64,000 nucleotides of DNA, from NCBI RefSeq assembly GCF_001445655.1, contig NZ_LNBE01000003.1:496001-560000 (forward strand), written 5' to 3'. The first letter of the stretch is position 1; each line of letters opens with the position of its first letter. Made by a program: the position numbers and the translations under genes. Source of the stretch: Streptomyces roseifaciens (GTDB lineage Bacteria > Actinomycetota > Actinomycetes > Streptomycetales > Streptomycetaceae). Below the pieces are notes generated by a model, which saw only the letters and a list, made by a program, of their open reading frames with translations, was not told the origin of the DNA and made no database searches. This document shows positions 50,983 through 59,383 of the stretch, one piece after another.

Positions 50983-51882
50983 TCAGGCCTTCGCATACTC
51001 GCGGAAGCCGCGGCCCGTCTTGCGCCCCAGGCAGCCCGCCGCCACCAGGTGCTCCAGCAGGGGCGCCGGAGCGAGCCCGGGGTCGCGGAACTCGCGGTGC
51101 AGGACCTTCTCGATGGCCAGGGACACGTCCAGCCCCACGACGTCGAGCAGCTCGAAGGGCCCCATCGGATAGCCGCCGCCGAGCTTCATGGCCGCGTCGA
51201 TGTCGTCCGGGCTCGCGTAGTGCTCCTGCACCATCTTGACCGCGTTGTTCAGGTACGGGAACAGCAGGGCGTTGACGATGAACCCGGCCCGGTCGCCGCA
51301 GTCCACGGCGTGCTTGCGCACCTTCGCGCAGACCGCGCGGACCGTGGCGTGCACGTCGTCCGCGGTCAGGACCGTGCGGACCACCTCCACCAGCTTCATC
51401 GCCGGCGCCGGGTTGAAGAAGTGCATCCCGAGGACGCGCTCCGGGCGGGCCGAGTCGGCGGCCAGCCGGGTCACGGACAGGGCGTTGGTGCCCGTCGCCA
51501 GGATCGTCTCCGGGCGCACGATCGCGTCCAGGGCGGTGAACACCTCGTGCTTGACGGCGTAGTCCTCGGGCACGACCTCGATCACCAGGTCGGCGCCGGC
51601 CGCGGCCTGCAGGTCCGTGGCCGTGCGGAAGCGGGCGAGCGCGGCCCGCCGCTCGTCCTCCGTGATGCGCTCGCGGCGCACCGCGCGGGCGGTGGCGGTT
51701 TCCAGCGCGCGGACGGCGTGCGCCGCCGCGGCCTCGGAGACGTCGATCCCGACGACCTCGCGGCCGGCCCGGACGAGGACTTCGGCGATGCCGGTGCCCA
51801 TGGTGCCGAGGCCGACGACGGCGACGGTCCTCAGGGGGGAGGGGGAGGAGGGGGACGGCTCAGGGGTGGACGTACGGTCCAT
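50983..51882 (-). CDS. hbd: 3-hydroxyacyl-CoA dehydrogenase (3-hydroxybutyryl-CoA type)
   Basis: A 299-residue NAD(P)-dependent enzyme. The nucleotide motif is TVAVVGLGTMGTGIAEVLVRAGREVVGID. ADLVIEVVPEDYAVKHEVF, LGMHFFNPAPAMKLVEVV (catalytic His and the Asn/Glu region), and DRAGFIVNALLFPYLNNAV follow, ending in GRKTGRGFREY. It interconverts acetoacetyl-CoA and 3-hydroxybutyryl-CoA, feeding crotonyl-CoA to Ccr. The N-terminus carries a short Ser/Pro-rich stretch. The roughly 370-bp gap upstream (51883-52251) holds no gene; only repeated TTTCCGGGT words were seen. Confidence 0.92.
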   Translation of the reverse strand: MDRTSTPEPSPSSPSPLRTVAVVGLGTMGTGIAEVLVRAGREVVGIDVSEAAAAHAVRALETATARAVRRERITEDERRAALARFRTATDLQAAAGADLVIEVVPEDYAVKHEVFTALDAIVRPETILATGTNALSVTRLAADSARPERVLGMHFFNPAPAMKLVEVVRTVLTADDVHATVRAVCAKVRKHAVDCGDRAGFIVNALLFPYLNNAVKMVQEHYASPDDIDAAMKLGGGYPMGPFELLDVVGLDVSLAIEKVLHREFRDPGLAPAPLLEHLVAAGCLGRKTGRGFREYAKA

Positions 51883-52251
51883 CGCGAGACTCCAGAAGGT
51901 GTTCCCCGGGCGCGGGGATGCATCGGTCGGTTGCCGGTGCAGGCGGGCGGCCCCGGCGGGCCGCGGCGGCTGCGGGATTTTCCGGGTGCGGTATTTCCGG
52001 GTACGTACGGGTAAGGGGCGACCACGGAAAGGGAGTTGTGCGACCGGCAGGCCCTGTCCCGGGGCCGTGCCGTACTCGACGGGCCGAACCGACGAACCGA
52101 CGTCGAAAGCAGCGGGCGGCTGCGTCACCAGGCCGCCCGAGCGGGGGTACCGCTCTTGCCGGGAGATTAACTCACGGGTAACCAAGAGCGCCAGGGGCGG
52201 GGCCGGCGACTTACGATGTGGCGCAGGCCACTCGGGGAGGAGAAGCGGGCA

Positions 52252-52881
52252 GTGACAGGAGCCGAGAGGGCAGAAGAGGAATTCCGTGCGCTGGTGAAAC
52301 GGGTGCGGGCCGAACTGGGCACGTCGGCCGAGTTCTCGGAGTTCGAGCGGCTCCTCGCGCTCGTCCGCTCGCGCGAGGGCGGACCCCCCGCCCGGCGCGC
52401 GCGGCGCGACGAGCTCGCCGGGATGCTGGTCGCCCCCGAACAACCGCTGTGGGCCCGCGAGATCGCCGCCTTCGTCCTGGGGGCGGAGGGCGACCGGCGG
52501 GCCTTCGAGACGCTGATCCTGCTCCTCAACTACCGCGAGCCGGTGCGCTGCGCCACCGCCGCCTTCGTCCTCGCCCGCCTCGGCGACCCCCGCACCGCCC
52601 GCGCGGCCGCGGCCCTCGCCACCAACCCGCTGCGCACCGCCTACGCCCTGCACCCCGTCCGCCTGCTGACCGAGCTGCGCGCCCCCGAGTCCGTCCCCGC
52701 CCTGCTGGCCACGCTCGAACGGCTGCTGGCGGCCCGCGACCACTGCTGGCCGATAGCCCGCGCCTGCGTGGAGGGCCTGGGCGCCCTGGGGGACCGGCGG
52801 GCGGAGGACGCCCTGGTCGCGGCCCGCGAACACGACCGCCTCCGGGCGGCGGCACAGGAGGCGCTGGAGCGGCTCATGTGA
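52252..52881 (+). CDS. HEAT-repeat-like protein
   Basis: A 209-residue helical protein. Repeats such as LWAREIAAFVLGAEGDRRAFETLILLL, PVRCATAAFVLARLGDPRTARAAAALA and CWPIARACVEGLGALGDRRAEDALVAA follow the HEAT/PBS-lyase pattern, so it is likely a protein-interaction scaffold. No catalytic residues are visible. GTG 52252 is preferred because GGAGGAG lies about 10 nt upstream; ATG 52216 would add 12 residues. Streptomyces orthologues are sometimes mislabelled as adenylosuccinate lyase. Confidence 0.82.
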   Translation: MTGAERAEEEFRALVKRVRAELGTSAEFSEFERLLALVRSREGGPPARRARRDELAGMLVAPEQPLWAREIAAFVLGAEGDRRAFETLILLLNYREPVRCATAAFVLARLGDPRTARAAAALATNPLRTAYALHPVRLLTELRAPESVPALLATLERLLAARDHCWPIARACVEGLGALGDRRAEDALVAAREHDRLRAAAQEALERLM

Positions 52882-52911
52882 CGGGCGGGGCCGACGCCCC
52901 GGCGGCGTCCC

Positions 52912-53949
52912 TCACAGCAGGGTGAGCTGAGTCGCCTGCGGAGGCGTCGGGCCCGGGTCCTGCGGCGGTGCCGCGGGGATACGGCGGTGGCGGCCGGGGC
53001 CCGTCGGGCCTATGCCGAATTCGGTTGCGTATTCGTGGACTTGCCGGGTGATGCGCCGCTGGTACCACTTCGGGGCGTAGGCGCCGTCCGCGTACATCGT
53101 CTCGTAGCGCCGCACCAGGTGCGGGTGGTGGCGGGCCAGCCAGGCCGTGAACCACTCGCGGGCGCCCGGCCGCAGGTGCAGCACGAGCGGGGTGACCGAG
53201 GTGGCGCCGGAGGCGGCGACGGCGCGCACCGTCGCCCGCAGCTGCTCGGGGGAGTCGCCGAGGAAGGGGATCACCGGCGCCATCAGCACCCCGCAGGGGA
53301 TGCCGTGCCCGGTGAGCGTCCGGACGGCGTCGAGCCGGCGCGCGGGCGAGGGGGTGCCGGGCTCGACCGTGCGCCACAGCTCGTGGTCGAGGAAGCCGAC
53401 GGACATCGACACCCCGACGTCGGTGACGGCGGCGGCCTCGCGCAGCAGCTCCAGGTCGCGCAGGATCAGCGTCCCCTTGGTGAGCACCGAGAACGGGTTC
53501 GCGCGCTCGCGCAGGGCGGAGATGATGCCGGGCATCAGGCGGTAGCGGCCCTCGGCGCGCTGGTAGCAGTCGACGTTGGTGCCCATGGCGATGTGCTCGC
53601 CGCGCCAGCGCGGGGCCGCCAGCTCGCGGCGGAGCGCCTCGGGGGCGTTGACCTTGACGACGATCTGGGTGTCGAAGCCGAGGCCGGTGTCCAGGTCGAG
53701 GTAGCCGTGCGTCTTGCGGGCGAAGCAGTACACGCACGCGTGCGTGCAGCCACGGTAGGGGTTCACCGTCCACTCGAAGGGCATCCGGGAGGCGCCCGGC
53801 ACCCGGTTGACGATCGTCTTCGCCCGGACCTCGTGGAAGGTGATCCCGCGGAACTCGGGGGTGTCGAGGGTGCGCGTCACCACGTCCGTGCCGAAGAGCG
53901 CGCCCGGGCCGTCGTCGGCGCCGTCGCCGCCGAGGTTGGACCAGCGCAT
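52912..53949 (-). CDS. Radical SAM protein, Rv2578c family
   Basis: A 345-residue radical SAM enzyme. The cluster motif is CTHACVYC (CX3CX2C) in NPYRGCTHACVYCFARKTHGYLDLD, followed by IVVKVNAPEALRREL, GTNVDCYQRAEGRYRLMPGI and VLTKGTLILRDLELL. The family is related to spore photoproduct lyase-like proteins, and mycobacterial Rv2578c is, as I recall, DNA-damage associated. A LexA-like box lies 51 bp upstream of its start. The C-terminus is Pro/Gln-rich. A DNA repair or nucleic acid role is plausible but unproven. Confidence 0.88.
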   Translation of the reverse strand: MRWSNLGGDGADDGPGALFGTDVVTRTLDTPEFRGITFHEVRAKTIVNRVPGASRMPFEWTVNPYRGCTHACVYCFARKTHGYLDLDTGLGFDTQIVVKVNAPEALRRELAAPRWRGEHIAMGTNVDCYQRAEGRYRLMPGIISALRERANPFSVLTKGTLILRDLELLREAAAVTDVGVSMSVGFLDHELWRTVEPGTPSPARRLDAVRTLTGHGIPCGVLMAPVIPFLGDSPEQLRATVRAVAASGATSVTPLVLHLRPGAREWFTAWLARHHPHLVRRYETMYADGAYAPKWYQRRITRQVHEYATEFGIGPTGPGRHRRIPAAPPQDPGPTPPQATQLTLL

Positions 53950-54000
53950 GGCACCTCCTTCGCATCATTCGTTCGAACGTTCGATCCCTCCCGTCGAGAT

Positions 54001-54016
54001 TAGAACATATGTTCGC
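54001..54016. promoter_or_regulatory. LexA/SOS-box-like palindrome
   Basis: TAGAACATATGTTCGC matches the actinobacterial SOS box TCGAAC-N4-GTTCGA at 14 of 16 positions and has the perfect GAACATATGTTC core. It lies between the divergent radical SAM and SRPBCC genes. A separate TCGAACGTTCGA at 53973-53984 has no 4-bp centre and is less likely to bind LexA. Confidence 0.7.
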
Positions 54017-54122
54017 GCGGGGCGAGGGGGCCCGGATTTGGGCGGGTGTGGCGTTGGTGGTTGGCTGTGCCGCGAAGCAGGTACGGCAAGCACAGCTTTT
54101 TCACATGTCCCGGAGGGCAGCC

Positions 54123-54566
54123 ATGGGCCAGGTCGAGGCCACGACGGAGCGGATCATCGCGGCGGACCCGGAGGAGGTGTTCGACGCGCTGGCGGACTAC
54201 ACCGGCACCCGGGCCAAGCTGCTGCCCGAGCACTTCAGCGAGTACGAGGTGCGCGAGGGCGGGGACGGCGAGGGCACCCTCGTGCACTGGAAGCTCCAGG
54301 CCACCAGCAAGCGCGTCCGCGACTGCCTGCTGGAGGTCGCCGAGCCCACCACCGGGCAGCTGGTCGAGAAGGACCGCAACTCCTCCATGGTCACCACCTG
54401 GACCGTCACCCCGGCCGGCGAGGGCAGGGCGCGGGTCGTCGTCAGCACCGTGTGGAACGGCGCCGGCGGCATCGGCGGCTTCTTCGAGCGCACCTTCGCC
54501 CCCAAGGGCCTCGGCCGCATCTACGACGCCGTCCTCGACAAGCTGGCCGCGGAGACCGAGAAGTAG
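54123..54566 (+). CDS. SRPBCC-family protein (START-like lipid/ligand binding)
   Basis: A 147-residue protein with the helix-grip fold: QVEATTERIIAADPEEVFDALADYTG, SEYEVREGGDGEGTLVHWKL, and the long C-terminal helix GGFFERTFAPKGLGRIYDAVLDKLAAE. It would bind a hydrophobic ligand; enzymatic activity is not evident. ATG 54123 has CGGAGGG upstream. An ATG at 54009 is in frame but lies inside the LexA-like box, and the extra residues look non-conserved. SOS control is possible from the box. Confidence 0.87.
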   Translation: MGQVEATTERIIAADPEEVFDALADYTGTRAKLLPEHFSEYEVREGGDGEGTLVHWKLQATSKRVRDCLLEVAEPTTGQLVEKDRNSSMVTTWTVTPAGEGRARVVVSTVWNGAGGIGGFFERTFAPKGLGRIYDAVLDKLAAETEK

Positions 54567-54790
54567 GCGGCGCACGGCCGAGAGGCAGTCGGTGGAAGCC
54601 CGGACCGGTCGCGGTCCGGGCTTCACCGTTTCGGGTGGTTTCCCCCGGCGTCGCAGGGGGCCGCCGTATGCCTCCGACCGGCGCAAAAGCCCCACCGATG
54701 GTCTCTCGGGTCAATCCCCTCGGTTGCCCGCCGTTGTCGCGAAATGCGAGAAAAGGGCGGCGATAGCAGGTGCTACGAGGGGAGCGGCAC

Positions 54791-57175
54791 GTGGGTGGGA
54801 CCACTTTGGTACAGAGCGACGGGCCGCCGGTGCCCGTCCTGCTCGCACCCGAGGCCGCCCCCGCACCTCCGGCGCCCCCCGAACCCCCCACCGTCCGGGG
54901 ACGGTTGGGCGTGGTCCTCGCCGGCCTGCTGCTCGCACTGTTCCTCGCCGCGATCGACCAGACCGTCGTCGCCACCGCGCTCCCGGCCATCGCCGGAGAC
55001 CTGCACGGCGCCGGCCGGGCCACCTGGATCATCACGGCCTACCTGCTCGGCTCCGCCGTCGCCGTTCCCGTGCACGGCCGGCTCGGCGAAACCGCCGGCC
55101 GCAAGGGCGTCTTCGCCTTCGCCGTCGTCCTCCTCGTCGCCGGCTCCGCCCTCGCGGCCCGGGCGCAGACCATGGACCAGCTCCTCGCCTTCCGCGCCCT
55201 CCAGGGCATCGGCGGCGGCGGCGTCCTGGCCGCCGTCCACGCGATCATCGCCGACCTGACCCCCGCCCGCGAGCGGCGCCGCCGCCTCGGCGCGGCCGCC
55301 GCCGTCCTCGCACTCGCCTCCCTCGCCGGACCGCCGCTCGGCGGCCTCCTCACCGACCACGCCTCCTGGCGCTGGTGCTTCCACCTCAACGTCCCCCTCG
55401 GCCTGCTCGCCCTCCTCGCGGTCACCTTCGGGCTGCGGCTCCCCCGGCCCGCGCACCGGGCGCGCTTCGACACCCTCGGCGCCCTGCTCCTCGTCGCCTT
55501 CTCGGTCTGCGCCGTCCTGCTGGCCGACCGGGCCGGGACCGCCCCCGCCTGGCACGCGCGCGTTGTCCTCGGCCTCGCCGCCGCCACCCTCGGCACCGCC
55601 CTGCTCTTCATCGTCGTCGAGCACCTCGCCGCCGACCCCCTCGTCCCGCCCCGCCTCCTCCGCGACCGCACCTTCCTCGTCTGCGCCGCCCTCGGCGCGG
55701 GCACCGGCGCGGCCCTCTTCGGCGCCGTCGGCTGTCTGCCCACCTTCCTGCAGATGGCCGACGGCGCAGGCGCCGTCCGGGCGGGGCTGCTGCTCCTGCC
55801 CCTCACAGCCGGCGCCGTCCTCGGCTCCCTCCTCAGCGGGCGGTACGCCCGGCGCACCGGCCGATGCCGCCTCTTCGCCGCCGCCGGCTGCGCCGCGGCC
55901 GCCGCCGGTGCGTACGCGCTCTCCCGCCTCGGCACCGGCACCACCTGGCCCGCCTACGCCCTCGCGACGGCGGCCCTCGGCGCCGGCACCGGGCTCGCCC
56001 TGCCCGCCCTCGCCCGCGCCGTGCGCAACTCCGTGCCCGCCGCGGACCTCGCCGCCGCCGGCAGCGCCGGCACGTACCTGCGGCAGCTGGGCGGCGCGCT
56101 CGCCGTGGCCTCCCTCGGCGCCCTCCTCGCCCACCGCCTCGCCGGCGGGCCGGGCCGCAGCAGCGGGCCGTCCGCCCCGCACGCGCTCACCCCGCGGCTG
56201 CTCCGCGCCCTGCCCGCCGAGCTCCGCGGCGGCTACGTGCGCGCCTACGCGGACGCCATGCCGCGGATCTTCCTGTACCTCGTACCCGTCCTCGTCCTGG
56301 GCCTTTTACTCGCCTTCCTGCTGAAGGAGAAACCGCCGGTGTCCCAAAACCTCGCCGAAGCCCCCGTCATCCCCTCCGCGCGGACCGCACCGCCCGAGGA
56401 GGAACCCCCCTTCGTCCCGGGCATCCCCGTCACCGGAGTCGTCCAGCACCACGACGGCACCACCGTGCCCCGCGCCGCCCTCACCCTGATCGACAGCGGG
56501 GGACGGCAGATCGGGCGCGGGGCCACCGGCGAGGACGGGCGGTACGCCCTCAGCACGCCCGGCACCGGCTCCTACGTCCTCATCGCGGCCGCGGGCGGAC
56601 ACCAGCCCCAGGCCGTCACCGTCACCGTCGGCGAACGCCCCGTCGAGCTCGACGTGGTGCTCGGCGGCGCCGGCCGCCTCGCCGGGACCGTCCTCACCGC
56701 CGACGGCTCGCCCGTGCGGGACGCGCTCGTCACCCTCACCAACGTGCACGGCGAGGTCGTCGCCTCCACCCGCACCGGGCGCGACGGCGGCTACGACATC
56801 ACCGAACTCGTCGCCGGCGAGTACACGCTGGCCGGCAGCGCCCCCGTCTTCCGGCCCGCCGCGCTGCCGGTGACCGTCCAGTCCTGCCGCGAGACCCGCC
56901 AGGACATCGAGCTCGCCGGCGGGGCCGTCCTGCGCGGCGTCGTCCGGGCGGGCGGCGGCCGGCTGGTCGAGGACGCCCGCGTCACCCTCCTGGACGCCGC
57001 GGGCAACGTCGTCGACACCGCCACCACCGGCCCCGACGGGTCCTTCCGGTTCGTGGACCTCTCGGCGGGCGAGTACACCGTCATCGCCGCGGGGTACCCG
57101 CCGGTGGCTACGGTGCTCCAGGTCGCAGGCGGAGGCCGCACGGAACGCGACCTCCAACTCGGCCACGCGGACTAG
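54791..57175 (+). CDS. MFS drug exporter fused to carboxypeptidase-regulatory-like repeats
   Basis: A 794-residue fusion. Residues about 40-520 are a 14-helix EmrB/QacA-type exporter (FLAAIDQTVVATALPAIAGDL, GRLGETAGRKGVFAFA, RALQGIGGGGVLAAVHAII, GPPLGGLLTDHASWRWCFHLNVPLG). Residues about 555-790 are three copies of a beta-sandwich domain (VTGVVQHHDGTTVPRAALTLID with GEDGRYAL; LAGTVLTADGSPVRDALVTLTN with GRDGGYDI; LRGVVRAGGGRLVEDARVTLLD with GPDGSFRF), as in the CarboxypepD_reg family. The repeats would hang on one face of the membrane as a binding or assembly module. GTG 54791 is chosen for its upstream GAGGGGAG. Substrate unknown. Confidence 0.87.
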   Translation: MGGTTLVQSDGPPVPVLLAPEAAPAPPAPPEPPTVRGRLGVVLAGLLLALFLAAIDQTVVATALPAIAGDLHGAGRATWIITAYLLGSAVAVPVHGRLGETAGRKGVFAFAVVLLVAGSALAARAQTMDQLLAFRALQGIGGGGVLAAVHAIIADLTPARERRRRLGAAAAVLALASLAGPPLGGLLTDHASWRWCFHLNVPLGLLALLAVTFGLRLPRPAHRARFDTLGALLLVAFSVCAVLLADRAGTAPAWHARVVLGLAAATLGTALLFIVVEHLAADPLVPPRLLRDRTFLVCAALGAGTGAALFGAVGCLPTFLQMADGAGAVRAGLLLLPLTAGAVLGSLLSGRYARRTGRCRLFAAAGCAAAAAGAYALSRLGTGTTWPAYALATAALGAGTGLALPALARAVRNSVPAADLAAAGSAGTYLRQLGGALAVASLGALLAHRLAGGPGRSSGPSAPHALTPRLLRALPAELRGGYVRAYADAMPRIFLYLVPVLVLGLLLAFLLKEKPPVSQNLAEAPVIPSARTAPPEEEPPFVPGIPVTGVVQHHDGTTVPRAALTLIDSGGRQIGRGATGEDGRYALSTPGTGSYVLIAAAGGHQPQAVTVTVGERPVELDVVLGGAGRLAGTVLTADGSPVRDALVTLTNVHGEVVASTRTGRDGGYDITELVAGEYTLAGSAPVFRPAALPVTVQSCRETRQDIELAGGAVLRGVVRAGGGRLVEDARVTLLDAAGNVVDTATTGPDGSFRFVDLSAGEYTVIAAGYPPVATVLQVAGGGRTERDLQLGHAD

Positions 57176-57379
57176 CCGTCCGGCTGGGTTCGGGGCGCCC
57201 CCGGGCGCGGGGTCCGGCTTCCGCCGGGCCCTACGCCGGGGGGCGGCGCCGTTACGGCGGGAGGTTTCCCGGCTACGCCGGATGCCCTGGCTCGCCCCGC
57301 GCGCGGCGGCGGGCTGCCCCGGCCGTCACGGGGACACCTGCCTCGGCAGGAATGACCTCCCGCCGGTGCCGGTGGCCGC

Positions 57380-57615
57380 GGATTCCGCCGGACTCTCGCC
57401 GTGGTGGCGCCTCGCCGTCGCGGCGGGAGGTTTTCCCGGCTTCGCCGGGGGAGCGGGCTCAGGCGCAGGCCCTGTGCATGACGGCAGTCATCCCCCTCCC
57501 GCCGCCGCGGCGTTCGGCCACGACGGTGAGGGTCCGGCGGAATCGGGGCCTGCCGGACCGGTGGGTGTGGATTCCGCCGGACCCTCGCCGTGGTGGTGTT
57601 TCGCCGTTGCGGCGG
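57380..57615. repeat. Three copies of a ~50-bp repeat in alternating orientation
   Basis: The 463-bp gap 57176-57638 holds no gene. A unit beginning GGATTCCGCCGGAC and ending in GCGGCGGGAGG is present at 57380-57430 (plus), 57494-57544 (inverted) and 57569-57615 (plus). Neighbouring copies can pair as long hairpins. A shorter related GCGGGAGGTTT-CCCGGCT-type word occurs near 57255 and 57425. Confidence 0.75.
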
Positions 57616-57638
57616 CTGCGGCGCGCAGGCGACGTCCC

Positions 57639-58148
57639 CTACGGCACCGGCCACGTTGCGTACCGGCGCATTCCGTACAGCAGCGGGGGCTCCTCCGCGC
57701 TCCGCGTGGTGGTCGTGCGGACTATTTCGCCGATGATCACGGTGTGGTCGCCGGCGGGGGTCAGGCGGTGGACGCGGCATTCGGCCGCCGTGTGGGCGTC
57801 CTCCGGGAGGAGGGGCAGGCCCGTGGCCGGGGAGGGCTGCCAGGGGACGGCCGAGAAGCGGCCCGCGTCGCGGTGGGCGAAGGCCTCCGCGGCGCGGCGT
57901 CCCGCCCCGTGCAGGAGGTTGACGGCGAACCAGCCGCGCCCGGCGAGCACCGGCAGGGTGCTGCCCTTGGCGGAGGCGCACACGAGCAGCAGCGGCGGGT
58001 CGAGGGACACGCCGCACCACGCCGTGCACGCGAAGCCGTACGGGGTGCCGAGGCCGTCGTCCGTGGTGACCACGGCCACCCCGCCGGGATGGCTCGCCAT
58101 CAGGGCGCGGTAGCTGTCGGGGTCGACGGGGGAGAGCGCGGTGGTCAT
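57639..58148 (-). CDS. Flavin reductase family protein
   Basis: A 169-residue FMN-binding split-barrel protein. ALMASHPGGVAVVTTDDGLGTPYGFACTAWCGVSLDPPLLLVCASAKGSTLPVL and WFAVNLLHGAGRRAAEAFAHRD follow the HpaC/flavin reductase pattern, with RLTPAGDHTVIIGEIV near the end. It supplies reduced flavin to a partner oxygenase or halogenase, but no such partner is visible here. It overlaps the MFS gene stop by 4 bp as the last gene of the minus-strand cluster. Confidence 0.9.
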   Translation of the reverse strand: MTTALSPVDPDSYRALMASHPGGVAVVTTDDGLGTPYGFACTAWCGVSLDPPLLLVCASAKGSTLPVLAGRGWFAVNLLHGAGRRAAEAFAHRDAGRFSAVPWQPSPATGLPLLPEDAHTAAECRVHRLTPAGDHTVIIGEIVRTTTTRSAEEPPLLYGMRRYATWPVP

Positions 58149-59383
58149 GGCGGGGTCCTTCGGGTGGAGGTGCGGTTGCCGAGGGCCGCGGTGACGCCGA
58201 TGCTGCCCAGGCACAGCACCGTCACCACCCCGGCGAAGACGCCGGCCGCCGTCATGAGCGTGCCCTCGGCCAGCAGCACGGCCACGCCGACGACGGGCAC
58301 GGTCAGGCCCAGGTACGCGGCGACGAAGTAGCCGGAGACCAGCTCCGAGACGCGGTCGGGCGCGGCCTGGGACGTCACCAGCGCCAGGCCGGACTTGAAG
58401 GACGTGCCCGCGCCCGCCCCGCCCAGCACGGAGCCGCACAGGAAGACGGGCAGCGACGCGGCGGACAGGCCGGTGACGATGAGGGCGAGCCCGAGCGGGA
58501 CGGCGGTCATGCCGGCGACCAGCCCGGCGCGCGGCGTCATCCGCCCCGCGAGGAGCTGGGCCGCCCCCGCCGAGCCGAAGGCGCTGAAGGCCACCAGGCC
58601 GACGGCGAGGTGGCTGTGGTTGTGCAGCCCTTGCACGAGGAAGTTGCCCGCCAGCGCGGCCAGCAGGCCCAGCAGCGCGAACGAGGCGAAGACGGCGACC
58701 GCCGCGGCGGCGAACGGCCGCCGCACGGCGGGCGGCACGCCGATCCGCTGCGGGCGGATCCCGCCCCCGCGTGCCACGACCCGCTCGGGCAGCAGCACGA
58801 GCGCCGCGCCCGGCAGCAGCAGGACGATCAGGACGGTGTACGGCAGCACCTCGGGCGAGGGCGCGTACTCCACGAGGACGCCCGACAGCAGCGCCCCGCT
58901 GCCGAGCCCGGCCATGTTGGTGACCGAGGCGATGAGGGCGGCCCGCGGCGGGGAGGGGTGCAGTTCTCTCAGGTACGCGGTGGCGGCGCCCGTCGTCAGG
59001 CCCACCGAGACGCCGGAGAGCAGCCGCCCGGCGAACAGCCCCGGCAGGGTGGGCAGGGCGATGAAGACGACGCTGCTCGCCGCGGCCACGACCAGCGCCG
59101 GGACGAGCGTGGCGCGCCGCCCGATCTTGTCCGACAGCCCGCCGAACAGCAGCAGGGCGGCCACGATGCCCACCGCGTAGGCCGCGAAGACCAGGGCGAC
59201 GACCGGCGGGGACAGGTGCAGCCGCTGCACGTACAGGGCGTAGACGGGCGTGGGCAGGGTGCCGCCGGCCATCACCACGAACAGCACGTACGTGACGGTG
59301 GGGACGGCGGTACGCGGTACGGCGGGCAGGGCGGGGGCCGGGGCCCCCGCTGCGGCGAGCCGCCGCTGTCCATTGGCCCTCAC
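58145..59383 (-). CDS. MFS transporter of the biosynthetic-like cluster
   Basis: A 412-residue permease with 12 predicted helices. Motif A is FGGLSDKIGRRATLVPAL, and helix 4-5 contains RLLSGVSVGLTTGAATAYLRE. The GTG start overlaps the upstream acyl-CoA dehydrogenase stop by 4 bp, and its own stop overlaps the flavin reductase start, so it belongs to the same operon. It probably exports the cluster product or gives self-resistance. Confidence 0.88.
   Translation of the reverse strand: MRANGQRRLAAAGAPAPALPAVPRTAVPTVTYVLFVVMAGGTLPTPVYALYVQRLHLSPPVVALVFAAYAVGIVAALLLFGGLSDKIGRRATLVPALVVAAASSVVFIALPTLPGLFAGRLLSGVSVGLTTGAATAYLRELHPSPPRAALIASVTNMAGLGSGALLSGVLVEYAPSPEVLPYTVLIVLLLPGAALVLLPERVVARGGGIRPQRIGVPPAVRRPFAAAAVAVFASFALLGLLAALAGNFLVQGLHNHSHLAVGLVAFSAFGSAGAAQLLAGRMTPRAGLVAGMTAVPLGLALIVTGLSAASLPVFLCGSVLGGAGAGTSFKSGLALVTSQAAPDRVSELVSGYFVAAYLGLTVPVVGVAVLLAEGTLMTAAGVFAGVVTVLCLGSIGVTAALGNRTSTRRTPP

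Noticed and set aside
53973..53984. TCGAACGTTCGA as a second SOS box
   Set aside because: The half-sites abut without the 4-bp centre that LexA needs; kept only as a palindrome.
54009..54122. Upstream ATG start for the SRPBCC gene
   Set aside because: It lies within the LexA-like box and has no ribosome binding site; the ATG at 54123 has one and begins the conserved domain.
54046..58113. Plus-strand 1355-codon open frame over SRPBCC, MFS and the repeat gap
   Set aside because: It is out of frame with both recognised genes, its translation is Arg/Pro-rich, and it runs through palindromic intergenic DNA.
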